Source of the DNA: CAIYUC01 sp963682005
Lineage (GTDB): Bacteria; Bacteroidota; Bacteroidia; Bacteroidales; FEN-979
DNA length: 64,000 nt
Reading direction: 5' to 3'
Assembly: GCA_963682005.1 (NCBI GenBank)
Contig: OY820914.1
Location: 868,001-932,000 of the forward strand
The notes under the pieces are model-generated. The model did not search any database. It worked only from the letters and a program-made list of their open reading frames with translations, and was not told where the DNA came from. Positions within the stretch are counted from its first letter, which is position 1, and each line of letters starts with the position of its first letter. A program made the translations under genes and the position numbers. Shown piece by piece: positions 15,101 to 30,100 of the stretch.

Positions 15101-18100
15101 CTGTCTGCTCGCAGGTAGTGGCATCGCTGCCGGCATTGGCGGTCGGTCCTTCATTATACGTAATTGTCATCTCATCCGATGTTACGCATACTCCGCCAAA
15201 GCCGTAAACGGTCATTGTCAGTGTGACAGTTGTTTCTCCGCTTGCCGGTGTATAGGTCGGGGTCAGTGACGTTGATCCCGTCAGTGTTCCCGTTCCTGTT
15301 GTTGTCCAGAGTATGCTGGTATAGTTGTATGCCATCGCACCGGTTACCGTGTAAGCTGAGCTTGTGCAAACTGAAGCGTCAACACCGGCATTGGCCGTTG
15401 GGCCTGGTTCGACTGTCAGGATCATATGATCTGAAGTCGATCCGCATGGGGTGTTGCCCGTTGCAGTTAATGTCAATGTCACATCACCCGTAAAGCCTGC
15501 GGCCGGGGTGAAGGTCGGTGACAGCGTCGTTGCTCCGGACAGTGTTCCTGATGTGATCGGATCGATCGTCCAGAGAAGTGAACTGTAGTCATCTGCATTT
15601 GCTGTGCTGATAACATACGCGATTCCTTCACAGGTCGAAACATCAAGGCCTGCACCAGCTGTTGGTGCCGGTACAATGGTCAGGATCATCTCATCGCTTG
15701 CACTGGTACATGGCTCATCGCCTGCTGCATGGAGGGTCAGGGTTACTGATCCATTCGCAATGTCAACCAATGATGGGGTATAGACCGGGTCAAGAACATT
15801 TATGTTGGAGAATGTTCCTGTTCCTGATGTTGTCCATTCATACGATGAACTATTGATCACTGAGGCTCCAGTGATATAATAATCCGAACCTTCGCAGATC
15901 GTGGCATCTGAGCCTGCGTCAGCTGTTGCCGATGGCAGGATGTGGATGACCATTGCATCGGTTGCAGTTCCGCATGGCGTGTTGCCCGTGACAGTCAACG
16001 TCATCGTTACATCGCCTGTTTCGTTCAGTGACGGAGTGTAGGTCGGAGTAAGTGTCGTCTCTCCCGAGAGATCGCCTGTCCCGTTATGACTCCACAACAT
16101 GCTCGCATAATTGGTTGCTGATGCTGAGTTAACGGTATAGATCGAGTTCTCACAGATCGTGGCATCATTGCCGGCACCAGCCGTTGCCATCGGAAGGATG
16201 GTCAGTACCATCTCATCTATTGCCGTTGCGCACTGCCCGTAGCCCGTAGCCGTCAGCGTCAGGGTCACCTGGCCAAGTTCTCCCATTGAAGGGGTGTAGG
16301 TCGGCGACAGGGTCGTGGACCCTGTCAGGGTCCCGGTGCCATTGGTTGTCCAGAGTAGTGTGGTATAATCTGAAGCCGTAGCAGTAGTCACAGTATAAGC
16401 CGTCCGCTCGCAGGTAGTGGCATCTGAACCAGCATTAGCTGTCGGTCCTGCATTGTAGGTGATGGTCATCGCATCGGATGTAAAGCATACTCCGCCAAAG
16501 CCGTAAACGGTCATTGTCAGTGTGACAGTTGTTTCTCCGCTTGCCGGGGTATAGGTCGGGGTCAGTGACGTAGACCCTGTCAGGGTCCCCGTTCCTGTTG
16601 TCGTCCAGAGAATGCTGGTAAAGTTGTATGCCATCGCACCTGTAACCGCGAAAGCTGAGCCTGTGCAAACACTGGCGTCAACGCCTGCATTGGCCGTTGG
16701 GCCCGGCTCGACTGTCAGGATCATATGATCTGACGCCGATCCACATGGGGTGTTGCCCGTTGCAGTTAATGTCAACGTCACATCTCCCGTAAAGCCTGCG
16801 GCCGGGGTGAACGTTGGGGTCAGCGTCGTTGCTCCGGACAGTGTTCCTGATGTGATCAGATCGATCGTCCAGAGAAGTGAACTGTAGTCATCTGCATTTG
16901 CTGTGCTGATAACATACGCGATTCCTTCACAGGTCGAAACATCAAGGCCTGCACCAGCTGTTGGTGCCGGTACAATGGTCAGGATCATCTCATCGCTTGC
17001 ACTGGTACATGGCTCATCGCCTGCTGCATGGAGGGTCAGGGTCACTGTTCCGTAAGCAATATCAGCCAGAGATGGCGTATAGACCGGGTCAAGAACATCA
17101 TCATTGCTGAATGTTCCTGTTCCCGATGTTGTCCATTCATAGGATGAACTGTTGGTCACTGAGGCTCCAGTGATATAATAATCCGAACCTTCGCAGATCG
17201 TGGCATCTGAGCCTGCGTCAGCTGTTGCCGACGGCAGGATGTGGATGACCATTGCATCGGTTGCAGTTCCGCATGGCGTGTTGCCCGTGACAGTCAACGT
17301 CATCGTTACATCGCCTGTTTCGTTCAGTGACGGAGTGTAGGTCGGTGTAAGTGTTGTCTCACCTGTCAGGTCGCCTGTTCCGCTTGAAGTCCACAACAAG
17401 CTGGCATAATTGGTTGCAGTTGCTGTGCTGACCGTGAAGACAGAGTTCTCACAAATCGTGGCATCATTGCCTGCATTCGATGTTGCCATCGGAAGGATGG
17501 TCAGTACCATCTCATCTATTGCCGTGGCGCAAAGCCCGTAGCCCGAAGCTGTCAGCGTCAGGGTCACCTGGCCAAGTTCTCCCTCAGCCGGAGTGTAGGT
17601 CGGCGTCAGTGTGGTGGCTCCTGTCAATGTTCCCGTTCCGTTGGTTGTCCAGAGTAGTGTGGTATAATCTGAAGCCGTAGCAGTAGTCACAGTATAAGCC
17701 GTCCGCTCGCAGGTAGTGGCATCGCTGCCGGCATTGGCGGTCGGTCCTTCATTATACGTAATTGTCATCTCATCCGATGTTATGCATACTCCGCCAAAGC
17801 CGTAAACGGTCATCGTCAGTGTGACAACTGTTTCTCCGCTTGCCGGTGTATAGGTCGGGGTCAGTGATGTAGACCCTGTCAGGGTCCCCATTCCTGTTGT
17901 CGTCCAGAGAATGCTGGTAAAGTTGTATGCCATCGCACCTGTAACCGCGAAAGCTGAGCCTGTGCAAACACTGGCGTCAATGCCTGCATTGGCCGTCGGG
18001 CCCGGCTCGACTGTCAGGATCATATGATCTGAAGCCGATCCGCATGGGGTGTTGCCCGTTGCAGTTAATGTCAACGTCACATCTCCCGTAAAGCCTGCGG

Positions 18101-21100
18101 CCGGGGTGAAGGTCGGTGACAGCGTCGTTGCTCCGGACAGTGTTCCTGATGTGATCGGATCGATCGTCCATTCCAGTGTTGCATAGTCTGCGGCGCTGGC
18201 GGTACTGATCGTATAAGCAATACCCTGGCATGTTTGAGCATCAAGGCCTGCACCAACTGTTGGTGCCGGTACAATGGTCAGGATCATCTCATCGCTTGCA
18301 CTGGTACATGGCTCATCGCCTGCTGCATGGAGGGTCAGGGTTACTGATCCATTCGCAATGTCAACCAATGATGGCGTATAGACCGGGTCAAGAATATCAT
18401 CATTGCTGAATGTTCCTGTTCCCGATGTTGTCCATTCATACGATGAACTATTGGTCACACTTGCTCCAGTGATATAATAATCCGAACCTTCGCAAATCGT
18501 CGCATCGCTGCCTGCATCTACTGTTGCCGATGGCAGGATGTGGATGATCATCGCATCAGTTGCAGTTCCGCATGGTGTGTTGCCCGTGACCGTCAGAGTC
18601 AGTGTCACGTCACCCGTTTCGTTCAAACCAGGGGTGTAGGTCGGAGTCAGTGTGGTCTCTCCCGAGAGATCTCCTGTCCCGTTATGACTCCACAACACGC
18701 TCGCATAATTGGTTGCTGATGCTGAGTTAACGGTATAGATCGAGTTCTCACAGATCGTGGCATCATTGCCGGCACCAGCCGTTGCCATCGGAAGGATGGT
18801 CAGTACCATCTCATCTATTGCCGTTGCGCACTGCCCGTAGCCCGAAGCTGTCAGCGTCAGGGTCACCTGGCCAAGTTCTCCCATTGAAGGGGTATAGGTC
18901 GGCGACAGGGTCGTGGACCCTGTCAGGGTCCCGGTGCCATTGGTTGTCCAGAGTAGTGTGGTATAATCTGAAGCCGTAGCAGTAGTCACAGTATAAGCCG
19001 TCCGCTCGCAGGTAGTGGCATCTGAACCAGCATTAGCTGTCGGTCCTGCATTGTAGGTGATGGTCATCGCATCCGATGTTAAGCATACGCCTCCAAAGCC
19101 GTAAACGGTCATGGTCAGTGTGACAACTGTTTCTCCGCTTGCCGGGGTATAGGTCGGGGTCAGTGACGTAGACCCTGTCAGGGTCCCCGTTCCTGTTGTT
19201 GTCCAGAGTATGCTTGTATAATTGTATGCCATCGCACCGGTTACCGTGTAAGCTGAACCTGCACAAACACTGGCATCAACGCCTGCATTGGCCGTTGGGC
19301 CTGGTTCGACTGTCAGGATCATATGATCTGAAGTCGATCCGCATGGGGTGTTGCCCGTTGCAGCTACTGTCAACGTCACATCTCCCGTAAAGCCTGCGGC
19401 CGGGGTGAACGTTGGGGTCAGCGTCGTTGCTCCGGACAGTGTTCCTGATGTGATCGGATCGATCGTCCAGAGAAGCGAACTGTAGTCATCTGCACTTGCA
19501 GTGCTGATTGTATAGGCAATGCCCTGGCATGTTTGAGCATCAAGGCCTGCACCAGCTGTTGGTGCCGGTACAATGGTCAGGATCATCTCATCGCTTGCTC
19601 CTGTGCAGGGCTCATCGCCTGCTGCATGGAGGGTCAGGGTTACTGATCCATTCGCAATGTCAACCAATGATGGGGTATAGACCGGGTCAAGAACATTTAT
19701 GTTGGAGAATGTTCCTGTTCCTGATGTTGTCCATTCATACGATGAACTATTGATCACTGAGGCTCCAGTGATATAATAATCCGAACCTTCGCAGATCGTG
19801 GCATCTGAGCCTGCATCAGCTGTTGCCGATGGCAGGATGTGGATGATCATTGCATCGGTTGCAGTTCCGCAAGGAGCGTTACCCGTGACGGTCAATGTCA
19901 GTGTCACATCGCCTGTTTCGTTCAGTGACGGAGTGTAGGTCGGTGTAAGTGTCGTCTCTCCCGAGAGATCGCCTGTCCCGTTATGACTCCACAACATGCT
20001 CGCATAATTGGTTGCTGATGCTGAGTTAACGGTATAGATCGAGTTCTCACAGATCGTGGCATCATTGCCGGCACCAGCCGTTGCCATCGGAAGGATGGTC
20101 AGTACCATCTCATCTATTGCCGTAGCGCAAAGCCCGTAGCCCGTAGCCGTCAGCGTCAGGGTCACCTGGCCAAGTTCTCCCATTGAAGGGGTGTAGGTCG
20201 GGGCCAATGTGGTAGACCCTGTCAGGGTCCCTGTTCCATTGGTTGTCCAAAGTACACTGGTATAATCTGAAGCCGTGGCTGTCGATATGGTGTATGCTGT
20301 CTGCTCGCAGGTAGTGGCATCTGAACCAGCATTAGCTGTCGGTCCTGCATTGTAGGTGATGGTCATCGCATCACTTGTTACGCATACGCCTCCAAAGCCG
20401 TAAACGGTCATGGTCAGTGTCACAACTGTTTCTCCGCTTGCCGGTGTATAGGTCGGGGTCAGTGATGTTGACCCTGTCAGGGTCCCCGTTCCTGTTGTTG
20501 TCCAGAGAATGCTTGTATAATTGTATGCCATCGCACCTGTAACCGCGAAAGCTGAGCCTGTGCAAACACTGGCGTCAACGCCTGCATTGGCCGTTGGGCC
20601 CGGTTCGACTGTCAGTATCATATGATCTGAAGTCGATCCACATGGGGTGTTGCCCGTTGCAGCTACTGTCAACGTCACATCTCCCGTAAAGCCTGCGGCC
20701 GGGGTGAACGTTGGGGTCAGCGTCGTTGCTCCGGACAGTGTTCCTGATGTGATCGGATCGATCGTCCAGAGAAGTGAACTGTAGTCATCTGCATTTGCTG
20801 TGCTGATAACATACGCGATTCCTTCACAGGTCGAAACATCAAGGCCTGCACCAGCTGTTGGTGCCGGTACAATGGTCAGGATCATCTCATCGCTTGCACT
20901 GGTACATGGCTCATCGCCTGCTGCATGGAGGGTCAGGGTTACTGATCCATTCGCAATGTCAACCAATGATGGGGTATAGACCGGGTCAAGAACATTTATG
21001 TTGGAGAATGTTCCTGTTCCTGATGTTGTCCATTCATACGATGAACTATTGATCACTGAGGCTCCAGTGATATAATAATCCGAACCTTCGCAGATCGTGG

Positions 21101-24100
21101 CATCTGAGCCTGCATCAGCTGTTGCCGATGGCAGGATGTGGATGATCATTGCATCGGTTGCAGTTCCGCAAGGAGCGTTACCCGTGACGGTCAGAGTCAG
21201 TGTCACGTCACCCGTTTCGTTCAAACCAGGGGTGTAGGTCGGAGTCAGTGTGGTCTCTCCCGAGAGATCTCCTGTCCCGTTATGACTCCACAACACGCTC
21301 GCATAATTGGTTGCTGATGCTGAGTTAACGGTATAGATCGAGTTCTCACAGATCGTGGCATCATTGCCGGCACCAGCCGTTGCCATCGGAAGGATGGTCA
21401 GTACCATCTCATCTATTGCCGTTGCGCACTGCCCGTAGCCCGAAGCTGTCAGCGTCAGGGTCACCTGGCCAAGTTCTCCCATTGAAGGGGTGTAGGTTGG
21501 GGCCAATGTGGTAGACCCTGTCAGGGTACCTGTTCCATTGGTTGTCCAAAGTACACTGGTATAATCTGAAGCCGTGGCTGTCGATATGGTGTATGCTGTC
21601 TGCTCGCAGGTAGTGGCATCTGAACCAGCATTAGCTGTCGGTCCTGCATTATACGTAATTGTCATCTCATCCGATGTTACGCATACGCCTCCAAAGCCGT
21701 AAACGGTCATGGTCAGTGTGACAACTGTTTCTCCGCTTGCCGGTGTATAGGTCGGGGTCAGTGATGTAGACCCTGTCAGGGTCCCCGTTCCTGTTGTCGT
21801 CCAGAGAATGCTTGTATAATTGTATGCCATCGCACCGGTTACCGCGAAAGCTGAGCCTGTGCAAACACTGGCGTCAACGCCTGCATTGGCCGTTGGGCCC
21901 GGTTCGACTGTCAGGATCATATGATCTGACGCCGATCCACATGGGGTGTTGCCCGTTGCAGTTAATGTCAACGTCACATCTCCCGTAAAGCCTGCGGCCG
22001 GGGTGAAGGTCGGTGACAGCGTCGTTGCTCCGGACAGTGTTCCTGAGGTGATCGGATCGATCGTCCAGAGAAGTGAACTGTAGTCATCTGCATTTGCTGT
22101 GCTGATAACATACGCGATTCCTTCACAGGTCGAAGCATCAAGGCCTGCATTGGCTGTTGATACCCTAACGATTGTAAGTAACATCTGGTCACTTGAACCT
22201 GGGCATGGCTCGGTGCCTGGTGCATTAAGTGTAAGAATAACTTGCCCTGAAGCAACATCCGTAAGACTTGGAGTATAAATCGGATTTAGGATTTCATCAT
22301 TATTGAATGTTCCTGTTCCAGATGTCGTCCATTTAAGGGTTGTATAATACTGCGCAGTCGCTCCAGTAAATGTAAATAACGACCCTTGGCAGATGACAGC
22401 ATCTGGTCCAGCATTAAGAACAGGTTGATTATGAATGGTCAACTGCATAGTATCCCTGATAATACCGCATGGAGATGTTCCCGTTGCTTTTAAAACAAGT
22501 TTAACAACCCCTGTGCTGATATCAGATGAACTTGGAGTATAAATAGGATGAAGAGTTACAGGATTGTTAAAAGAACCTGATCCTGTAGTTGTCCAGGTCA
22601 AACTTGCATAATTAGATGCCGTGGAATTGCTCAATGTATAGGTAGAACCTGAACAAATACTTGCATCTGTGCCCGCGTTTACCGCGGGTGTCCTGCGAAT
22701 TGTAAGGATCATCGACGAACTGGAATTCCCGCAAGATGTATTACCATAAAGGTTCAATGTAAGGGTAATTGTTCCTGCAACTATATCAGCATTGCTAGGT
22801 GTATAAATTGCATGAAGAACCTCAGGATTATTAAATGTTCCTGTTCCGGAAGTAGTCCATAACAATGAGGAATAATCAGATGCTGTTGAAGCATTTAGGG
22901 AATAATTTGATCCTTCACAAATTGATGCATTTGGCCCTGCATATGCCACTGGTGGCGGAATAATATGAATTATCATTTGATCTGTTAAAACTCCGCACGG
23001 AGTATTACCTGTAACTTGCAGTGTAAGTGTAACATTACCTGTCTGGCCAGTTGATGGTGTAAATGTCGGTGTCAAGGTTGTCTGATTAGTTAGTGTTCCT
23101 GAACCGGAAAGGATCCATAAAAGCGAAGAATAATTGGTTGCTGCTGCTGAGTTAACTGTATAGATCGAGTTTTCACAGATCGTGGCATCATTGCCGGCAT
23201 TAGCTGTGGCTGCAGGCAGAATGGTCAGTACCATCTCATCTATTGCCGTAGCGCACAGCCCGTAGCCCGAAGCTGTCAGCGTCAGGGTCACCTGGCCAAG
23301 TTCTCCCATTGAAGGGGTGTAGGTTGGGGCCAATGTGGTAGACCCTGTCAGGGTCCCGGTGCCATTGGTTGTCCAGAGCAATGTGGTATAATCTGAAGCC
23401 GTAGCAGTAGTCACAGTATAGGCTGTCCGCTCGCATGTAGTGGCATCTGAACCAGCATTAGCTGTCGGTCCTGCATTGTAGGTGATGGTCATCGCATCAC
23501 TTGTCACGCATACGCCTCCAAAGCCGTAAACGGTCATCGTCAGTGTGACCGATGTCTCACCTGTATTCGGCGTATAGGTCGGGGTCAGTGACGTTGATCC
23601 CGTCAGTGTTCCCGTTCCTGTTGTCGTCCAGAGAATGCTTGTATAGTTATAAGCCATCGCACCCGTTACCGTGTAAGCAGAGCCTGCACAAACACTGGCA
23701 TCAACGCCTGCATTGGCCGTTGGGCCCGGTTCGACTGTCAGGATCATATGATCTGAAGTCGATCCGCATGGGGTGTTGCCCGTTGCAGTTAATGTCAACG
23801 TCACATCACCCGTAAAGCCTGCGGCCGGGGTGAAGGTCGGTGACAGCGTCGTTGCTCCGGACAGTGTTCCTGATGTGATCGGATCGATCGTCCATTCCAG
23901 TGTTGCATAGTCTGCGGCGCTGGCGGTACTGATCGTATAAGCAATGTCCTGGCATGTTTGAGCATCAAGGCCTGCACCAGCTGTTGGTGCCGGTACAATG
24001 GTCAGGATCATCTCATCGCTTGCACTGGTACATGGCTCATCGCCTGCTGCATGGAGGGTCAGGGTCACTGTTCCGTAAGCAATATCAGCCAGAGATGGCG

Positions 24101-27100
24101 TATAGACCGGGTCAAGAACATCATCATTGCTGAATGTTCCTGTTCCTGATGTTGTCCATTCATACGATGAACTATTGGTCACTGAAGCTCCAGTGATATA
24201 ATAATCCGATCCTTCGCAAATCGTCGCATCGCTGCCTGCATCTGCTGTTGCCGATGGCAGGATGTGGATGATCATTGCATCGGTTGCAGTTCCGCATGGC
24301 GCGTTGCCCGTGACGGTCAATGTCAGTGTCACATCACCTGTTTCGTTTAGTGACGGAGTGTAGGTCGGTGTAAGTGTCGTCTCTCCCGAGAGATCGCCTG
24401 TCCCGTTATGACTCCACAACACGCTCGCATAATTGGTTGCTGATGCTGAGTTAACGGTATAGATCGAGTTCTCACAGATCGTGGCATCATTGCCGGCACC
24501 AGCCGTTGCCATCGGAAGGATGGTCAGTACCATCTCATCTATTGCCGTTGCGCACTGCCCGTAGCCCGAAGCTGTCAGCGTCAGGGTTACCTGGCCAAGT
24601 TCTCCCATTGAAGGGGTGTAGGTCGGGGCCAATGTGGTAGACCCTGTCAGGGTCCCTGTTCCATTGGTTGTCCAAAGTACACTGGTATAATCTGAAGCCG
24701 TGGCTGTCGATATGGTGTATGCTGTCTGCTCGCAGGTAGTGGCATCTGAACCAGCATTAGCTGTCGGTCCTGCATTGTAGGTGATGGTCATCGCATCCGA
24801 TGTTAAGCATACGCCTCCAAAGCCGTAAACGGTCATGGTCAGTGTGACAACTGTTTCTCCGCTTGCCGGGGTATAGGTCGGGGTCAGTGACGTAGACCCT
24901 GTCAGGGTCCCCGTTCCTGTTGTTGTCCAGAGTATGCTTGTATAATTGTATGCCATCGCACCGGTTACCGTGTAAGCTGAACCTGCACAAACACTGGCAT
25001 CAACGCCTGCATTGGCCGTTGGGCCTGGTTCGACTGTCAGGATCATATGATCTGAAGTCGATCCGCATGGGGTGTTGCCCGTTGCAGCTACTGTCAACGT
25101 CACATCTCCCGTAAAGCCTGCGGCCGGGGTGAACGTTGGGGTCAGCGTCGTTGCTCCGGACAGTGTTCCTGATGTGATCGGATCGATCGTCCAGAGAAGC
25201 GAACTGTAGTCATCTGCACTTGCAGTGCTGATTGTATAGGCAATGCCCTGGCATGTTTGAGCATCAAGGCCTGCACCAGCTGTTGGTGCCGGTACAATGG
25301 TCAGGATCATCTCATCGCTTGCTCCTGTGCAGGGCTCATCGCCTGCTGCATGGAGGGTCAGGGTTACTGATCCATTCGCAATGTCAACCAATGATGGGGT
25401 ATAGACCGGGTCAAGAACATTTATGTTGGAGAATGTTCCTGTTCCTGATGTTGTCCATTCATACGATGAACTATTGATCACTGAGGCTCCAGTGATATAA
25501 TAATCCGAACCTTCGCAGATCGTGGCATCTGAGCCTGCATCAGCTGTTGCCGATGGCAGGATGTGGATGATCATTGCATCGGTTGCAGTTCCGCAAGGAG
25601 CGTTACCCGTGACGGTCAATGTCAGTGTCACATCGCCTGTTTCGTTCAGTGACGGAGTGTAGGTCGGTGTAAGTGTCGTCTCTCCCGAGAGATCGCCTGT
25701 CCCGTTATGACTCCACAACATGCTCGCATAATTGGTTGCTGATGCTGAGTTAACGGTATAGATCGAGTTCTCACAGATCGTGGCATCATTGCCGGCACCA
25801 GCCGTTGCCATCGGAAGGATGGTCAGTACCATCTCATCTATTGCCGTAGCGCAAAGCCCGTAGCCCGTAGCCGTCAGCGTCAGGGTCACCTGGCCAAGTT
25901 CTCCCATTGAAGGGGTGTAGGTCGGGGCCAATGTGGTAGACCCTGTCAGGGTCCCTGTTCCATTGGTTGTCCAAAGTACACTGGTATAATCTGAAGCCGT
26001 GGCTGTCGATATGGTGTATGCTGTCTGCTCGCAGGTAGTGGCATCTGAACCAGCATTAGCTGTCGGTCCTGCATTGTAGGTGATGGTCATCGCATCACTT
26101 GTTACGCATACGCCTCCAAAGCCGTAAACGGTCATGGTCAGTGTCACAACTGTTTCTCCGCTTGCCGGTGTATAGGTCGGGGTCAGTGATGTTGACCCTG
26201 TCAGGGTCCCCGTTCCTGTTGTTGTCCAGAGAATGCTTGTATAATTGTATGCCATCGCACCTGTAACCGCGAAAGCTGAGCCTGTGCAAACACTGGCGTC
26301 AACGCCTGCATTGGCCGTTGGGCCCGGTTCGACTGTCAGTATCATATGATCTGAAGTCGATCCACATGGGGTGTTGCCCGTTGCAGCTACTGTCAACGTC
26401 ACATCTCCCGTAAAGCCTGCGGCCGGGGTGAACGTTGGGGTCAGCGTCGTTGCTCCGGACAGTGTTCCTGATGTGATCGGATCGATCGTCCAGAGAAGTG
26501 AACTGTAGTCATCTGCATTTGCTGTGCTGATAACATACGCGATTCCTTCACAGGTCGAAACATCAAGGCCTGCACCAGCTGTTGGTGCCGGTACAATGGT
26601 CAGGATCATCTCATCGCTTGCACTGGTACATGGCTCATCGCCTGCTGCATGGAGGGTCAGGGTTACTGATCCATTCGCAATGTCAACCAATGATGGGGTA
26701 TAGACCGGGTCAAGAACATTTATGTTGGAGAATGTTCCTGTTCCTGATGTTGTCCATTCATACGATGAACTATTGATCACTGAGGCTCCAGTGATATAAT
26801 AATCCGAACCTTCGCAGATCGTGGCATCTGAGCCTGCATCAGCTGTTGCCGATGGCAGGATGTGGATGATCATTGCATCGGTTGCAGTTCCGCAAGGAGC
26901 GTTACCCGTGACGGTCAGAGTCAGTGTCACGTCACCCGTTTCGTTCAAACCAGGGGTGTAGGTCGGAGTCAGTGTGGTCTCTCCCGAGAGATCTCCTGTC
27001 CCGTTATGACTCCACAACACGCTCGCATAATTGGTTGCTGATGCTGAGTTAACGGTATAGATCGAGTTCTCACAGATCGTGGCATCATTGCCGGCACCAG

Positions 27101-30100
27101 CCGTTGCCATCGGAAGGATGGTCAGTACCATCTCATCTATTGCCGTTGCGCACTGCCCGTAGCCCGAAGCTGTCAGCGTCAGGGTCACCTGGCCAAGTTC
27201 TCCCATTGAAGGGGTGTAGGTTGGGGCCAATGTGGTAGACCCTGTCAGGGTACCTGTTCCATTGGTTGTCCAAAGTACACTGGTATAATCTGAAGCCGTG
27301 GCTGTCGATATGGTGTATGCTGTCTGCTCGCAGGTAGTGGCATCTGAACCAGCATTAGCTGTCGGTCCTGCATTATACGTAATTGTCATCTCATCCGATG
27401 TTACGCATACTCCGCCAAAGCCGTAAACGGTCATCGTCAGTGTGACAACTGTTTCTCCGCTTGCCGGTGTATAGGTCGGGGTCAGTGATGTTGACCCTGT
27501 CAGGGTCCCCGTTCCTGTTGTTGTCCAGAGAATGCTTGTATAATTGTATGCCATCGCACCTGTAACCGCGAAAGCTGAGCCTGTGCAAACACTGGCGTCA
27601 ACGCCTGCATTGGCCGTTGGGCCCGGTTCGACTGTCAGGATCATATGATCTGAAGTCGATCCGCATGGGGTATTGCCCGTTGCAGTTAATGTCAATGTCA
27701 CATCTCCCGTAAAGCCTGCGGCCGGGGTGAAGGTCGGTGACAGCGTCGTTGCTCCGGACAGTGTTCCTGAGGTGATCGGATCAATCGTCCATTCCAGTGT
27801 TGCATAGTCTGCGGCGCTGGCGGTATTGATCGTATAAGCAATGCCCTGGCATGTTTGAGCATCAAGGCCTGCACCAGCTGTTGGTGCCGGTACAATGGTC
27901 AGGATCATCTCATCGCTTGCTCCTGTGCAGGGCTCATCGCCTGCTGCATGGAGGGTCAGGGTTACTGATCCATTCGCAATGTCAACCAATGATGGGGTAT
28001 AGATCGGATCAAGGACATTTACGTTGGAGAATGTTCCTGTTCCCGATGTTGTCCATTCATAAGATGTGCTGTTAGTCACTGAGGCTCCTGCAATTTGGTA
28101 ATCACTGCCCTCGCAGATTGTGGCATCGTTTCCAGCATTGGCTGTTGCAGATGGCAGGATGCGGATTACCATCTGATCGGTTGCAGTTCCGCAAGGAGCG
28201 TTACCCGTGACGGTCAATGTCATCGTTACATCGCCCGTTTCGTTCAGCGACGGGGTGTAGGTCGGAGTCAGTGTTGTCTCACCTGTCAGGTCGCCTGTTC
28301 CGCTTGAAGTCCACAACAAGCTTGAATAATTGGTTGCTGCTGCTGAGTTAACGGTATAGATCGAGTTTTCACAGATCGTGGCATCATTGCCGGCACCAGC
28401 CGTTGCCATCGGAAGGATGGTCAGTACCATCTCATCTATTGCCGTGGCGCAAAGCCCATAGCCCGAAGCTGTCAGCGTCAGGGTTACCTGGCCAAGTTCT
28501 CCCATTGAAGGGGTGTAGGTCGGGGCCAATGTGGTAGACCCTGTCAGGGTACCTGTTCCATTGGTTGTCCAAAGTACACTGGTATAATCTGAAGCCGTGG
28601 CTGTCGATATGGTGTATGCTGTCTGCTCGCAGGTAGTGGCATCGCTGCCGGCATTGGCGGTCGGTCCTTCATTATACGTAATTGTCATCTCATCCGATGT
28701 TACGCATACGCCTCCAAAGCCGTAAACGGTCATCGTCAGTGTGACAACTGTTTCTCCGCTTGCCGGTGTATAGGTCGGGGTCAGTGATGTTGACCCTGTC
28801 AGGGTCCCCGTTCCTGTTGTTGTCCAGAGAATGCTTGTATAATTGTATGCCATCGCACCGGTTACCGTGTAAGCTGAGCTTGTGCAAACTGAAGCGTCAA
28901 CACCGGCATTGGCCGTTGGGCCTGGTTCGACTGTCAGGATCATATGATCTGAAGTCGATCCGCATGGGGTGTTGCCCGTTGCAGTTAATGTCAATGTCAC
29001 ATCTCCCGTAAAGCCTGCGGCCGGGGTGAAGGTCGGTGACAGCGTCGTTGCTCCGGACAGTGTTCCTGATGTGATCGGATCGATCGTCCATTCCAGTGTT
29101 GCATAGTCTGCGGCGCTGGCGGTATTGATCGTATAAGCAATGCCCTGGCATGTTTGAGCATCAAGGCCTGCACCAGCTGTTGGTGCCGGTACAATGGTCA
29201 GGATCATCTCATCGCTTGCTCCTGTGCAGGGCTCATCGCCTGCTGCATGGAGGGTCAGGGTTACTGATCCATTCGCAATGTCAACCAATGATGGGGTATA
29301 GATCGGATCAAGGACATTTACGTTGGAGAATGTTCCTGTTCCTGAGGTCGTCCATTCATACGATGAACTATTGGTCACACTTGCTCCAGTGATATAATAA
29401 TCCGAACCTTCGCAGATCGTGGCATCTGAGCCTGCGTCAGTTGTTGCCGATGGCAGGATGTGGATGATCATTGCATCGGTTGCAGTTCCGCATGGCGCGT
29501 TGCCCGTGACAGTCAACGTCATCGTTACATCGCCTGTTTCGTTCAGTGACGGAGTGTAGGTCGGTGTAAGTGTCGTCTCTCCCGAGAGATCGCCTGTCCC
29601 GTTATGGCTCCACAACAGGCTTGCATAATTGGTTGCTGATGCTGAGTTAACGGTATAGATCGAGTTCTCACAGATCGTGGCATCATTGCCGGCATTAGCT
29701 GTGGCTGCAGGCAGAATGGTCAGTACCATCTCATCTATTGCCATTGCGCACAGCCCGTAGCCCGTAGCCGTCAGCGTCAGGGTCACCTGGCCAAGTTCTC
29801 CCATTGAAGGGGTGTAGGTCGGCGACAGGGTCGTGGACCCTGTCAGGGTCCCTGTTCCATTGGTCGTCCAAAGTACACTTGTGTAATCCAAGGCCGTCGC
29901 TGTTGAAACTGTATAAGCTGTCTGTTCACAGGTAGTGGCATCTGAACCAGCATTAGCTGTCGGTCCTGCATTATACGTAATTGTCATCTCATCCGATGTT
30001 ACGCATACGCCTCCAAAGCCGTAAACGGTCATGGTCAGTGTGACAACTGTTTCTCCGCTTGCCGGTGTATAGGTCGGGGTCAGTGATGTAGACCCTGTCA

